From SUG1106 sp051883095 (lineage in GTDB: Bacteria; Bacillota; Clostridia; Peptostreptococcales; Anaerovoracaceae): a stretch of DNA of 15,876 nucleotides. The DNA lies in NCBI GenBank assembly GCA_051883095.1, contig JBJETB010000017.1, positions 1-15,876 on the forward strand. Reading direction: 5' to 3'. Below are positions 14,815 through 15,876 of the stretch, one piece after another. How positions within the stretch are numbered: the first letter of the stretch is position 1; each line of letters begins with the position of its first letter. The notes beneath the pieces are model-generated. The model did not search any database. It was not told where the DNA came from and worked only from the letters and a program-made list of their open reading frames with translations. A program made the position numbers and the translations under genes.

Positions 14815-15861
14815 TCACTTCAGCCGGATATAGCAGGTTGATTTACCGGCACCTTCTCGTTTCAGCTCTCCGGCAGCTACCATCTTGCGAAGAGCGCCTT
14901 CAACGGAACTGAGACTCAAAAACGGGCATTGCTCTCTGATATCCTGCTTGGTAAAACGGCCAATTCTATTCAGCGTCGCCTTACGCACCATATCAATGGC
15001 AGGAAGCTTCTCCTCCACGATTGCAAATCGATCTCCAAAGTCTTTGTAAGCAGCCAAAATAGTGCTTAGCAGATACTTGATAAACGGTACAACATCTTCT
15101 GTACCTTCGTGCCAGCCATGCTGCGCTCTGTTCAGGGCGTCATAGTACAAATCCTTATTCTTTGCTATTTTAGCCTCCAAAGAAATATATTTGCCGACAT
15201 AAAAACCGCAGCGATAAAGCAATAAAGTAGTCAGCAGACGGCTCATTCTGCCGTTACCGTCGTTGAACGGGTGGATACACAGGAAATCGTGAATAAAGAC
15301 AGGGATGGCAATCAACGGCTCAAGTTCCATATTGCCGATCACCTTATTGTATTCCTCGCAGATTCTATCCAACGCCTCTGGCGTTTCAAACGGGGTAAGG
15401 GGAGTAAATAAGATTTCAGTATGTCCGTCCGGATAAGTGGCGCTTATATAATTCTGTACATTCTTGGTCTGACCTGCAAAAGGATTATTCATATGACTGT
15501 ACATAATCTTGTGCAGCTGCAGGATATAGTTTCTGGATAAGGAAATAACATCAAAACTTTCATGGATAATGCTCAACACGTCGCGATAACCGGCAATTTC
15601 TTGCTCGTCGCGATTTCGTGGTGTAGTCTTCTCCTCCACAAGCTTTTTAATGCGAGTATTGGTTGTAACAATACCTTCAATCGCATTAGAAGCCTCCGTG
15701 CTTTGAATCTTTGCTATCTCCACCAGCTTTTCCAGTTCATCCGGTCTTTGCTTCAGATACAGCTCCTGCTTACCTGCTTCTTTATAAATCGCAGCAATAT
15801 ATCCCAGGATCTCAGAATCCCACTTTTGATTCTTAATAGCAGAGTAGTTAAAAGATCTCAT
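14815..15861 (-). CDS. Fic-domain AMPylase-type protein, class II
   Basis: A 348-residue cytoplasmic protein. Fic enzymes transfer AMP or other nucleotide parts to target proteins. The catalytic motif is complete: HPFNDGNGR at 197-205, with His197 as base and Asp201 for metal. The flap region ISATYPDGHTEILFTPL (139-155) lies in the usual place. An inhibitory motif (S/T)xxxE(G/N) is present before the Fic fold as SNAIEG (58-63, Glu62), which marks class II, where the blocking helix is part of the same chain. Residues about 285-348 look like a winged helix (GRFTKQDIREQCPFLSLSSVEGALRKMVAAGEL), common in this subfamily. No antitoxin gene is adjacent, as expected for class II. AAGGAGG lies 8 bases before the ATG, and the window ends just beyond it. 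The target is unknown. Confidence 0.93.
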   Translation of the reverse strand: MRSFNYSAIKNQKWDSEILGYIAAIYKEAGKQELYLKQRPDELEKLVEIAKIQSTEASNAIEGIVTTNTRIKKLVEEKTTPRNRDEQEIAGYRDVLSIIHESFDVISLSRNYILQLHKIMYSHMNNPFAGQTKNVQNYISATYPDGHTEILFTPLTPFETPEALDRICEEYNKVIGNMELEPLIAIPVFIHDFLCIHPFNDGNGRMSRLLTTLLLYRCGFYVGKYISLEAKIAKNKDLYYDALNRAQHGWHEGTEDVVPFIKYLLSTILAAYKDFGDRFAIVEEKLPAIDMVRKATLNRIGRFTKQDIREQCPFLSLSSVEGALRKMVAAGELKREGAGKSTCYIRLK

Positions 15862-15876
15862 TCCCTCATCCTCCTT

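Noticed and set aside
14815..15861. Fic toxin with separate antitoxin (FicTA/Doc type)
   Set aside because: The inhibitory motif is within the same chain and no small partner gene lies downstream; the upstream side is outside the window.

Overview
The window looks like chromosomal DNA of a low-to-medium GC anaerobic Firmicute (Clostridia/Eubacteriales-like). Ribosome-binding sites are strong AGGAGG types, promoters are sigma-A-like TTGxxx-17-TATAAT, and there is an iron-sulfur/flavin oxidoreductase with nickel-maturation genes. A separate asparaginyl-tRNA synthetase, an EF-G2-type GTPase, a MATE pump and a sortase-class surface protein are typical of such genomes. This placement is inference from gene content, not from a marker gene. 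All genes but one are on the minus strand. No tRNA, rRNA, CRISPR array or insertion sequence was seen.

Layout. 1-1238: 5' part of a secreted thioester-domain (Cys-Gln) surface adhesin that runs off the left edge. 1239-1478: divergent promoter region. 1479-2195 (+): GntR/FadR-family regulator, ending at a hairpin terminator. 2271-7161 (-): a four-gene operon, transcribed hypB, a 920-residue FAD/NAD(P)/Fe-S oxidoreductase, hypA, then a Trp-rich polytopic membrane protein (DUF5692-like). 7162-7570: gene-free control region with a perfect FadR-type palindrome, a candidate promoter, nested complementary segments resembling a terminator/antiterminator pair, and the terminator of the next gene. 7571-9529: EF-G-like GTPase (EF-G2 type). 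9636-10502: EamA/DMT permease. 10536-11681: protein with three tandem DUF2750-like repeats. 11771-13165: asnS. 13266-14594: MATE efflux protein behind a leader that contains a terminator hairpin. 14815-15861: class II Fic protein.

How the genes work together. The most unusual unit is the 2271-7161 operon. It has the nickel chaperone HypA and the GTPase HypB but no other hyp gene and no nickel enzyme. Between them lies a large soluble oxidoreductase, and the operon ends with a membrane protein of unknown function. The GntR/FCD regulator gene sits convergently at the far end, and a FadR-like operator lies just in front of hypB, so the regulator and operon may form one locally controlled redox/nickel module (inference). 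The rest is a mix of housekeeping genes (asnS, EF-G2) and solitary accessory genes (Fic, MATE, DMT permease, DUF2750 repeats, adhesin) with no clear shared pathway.
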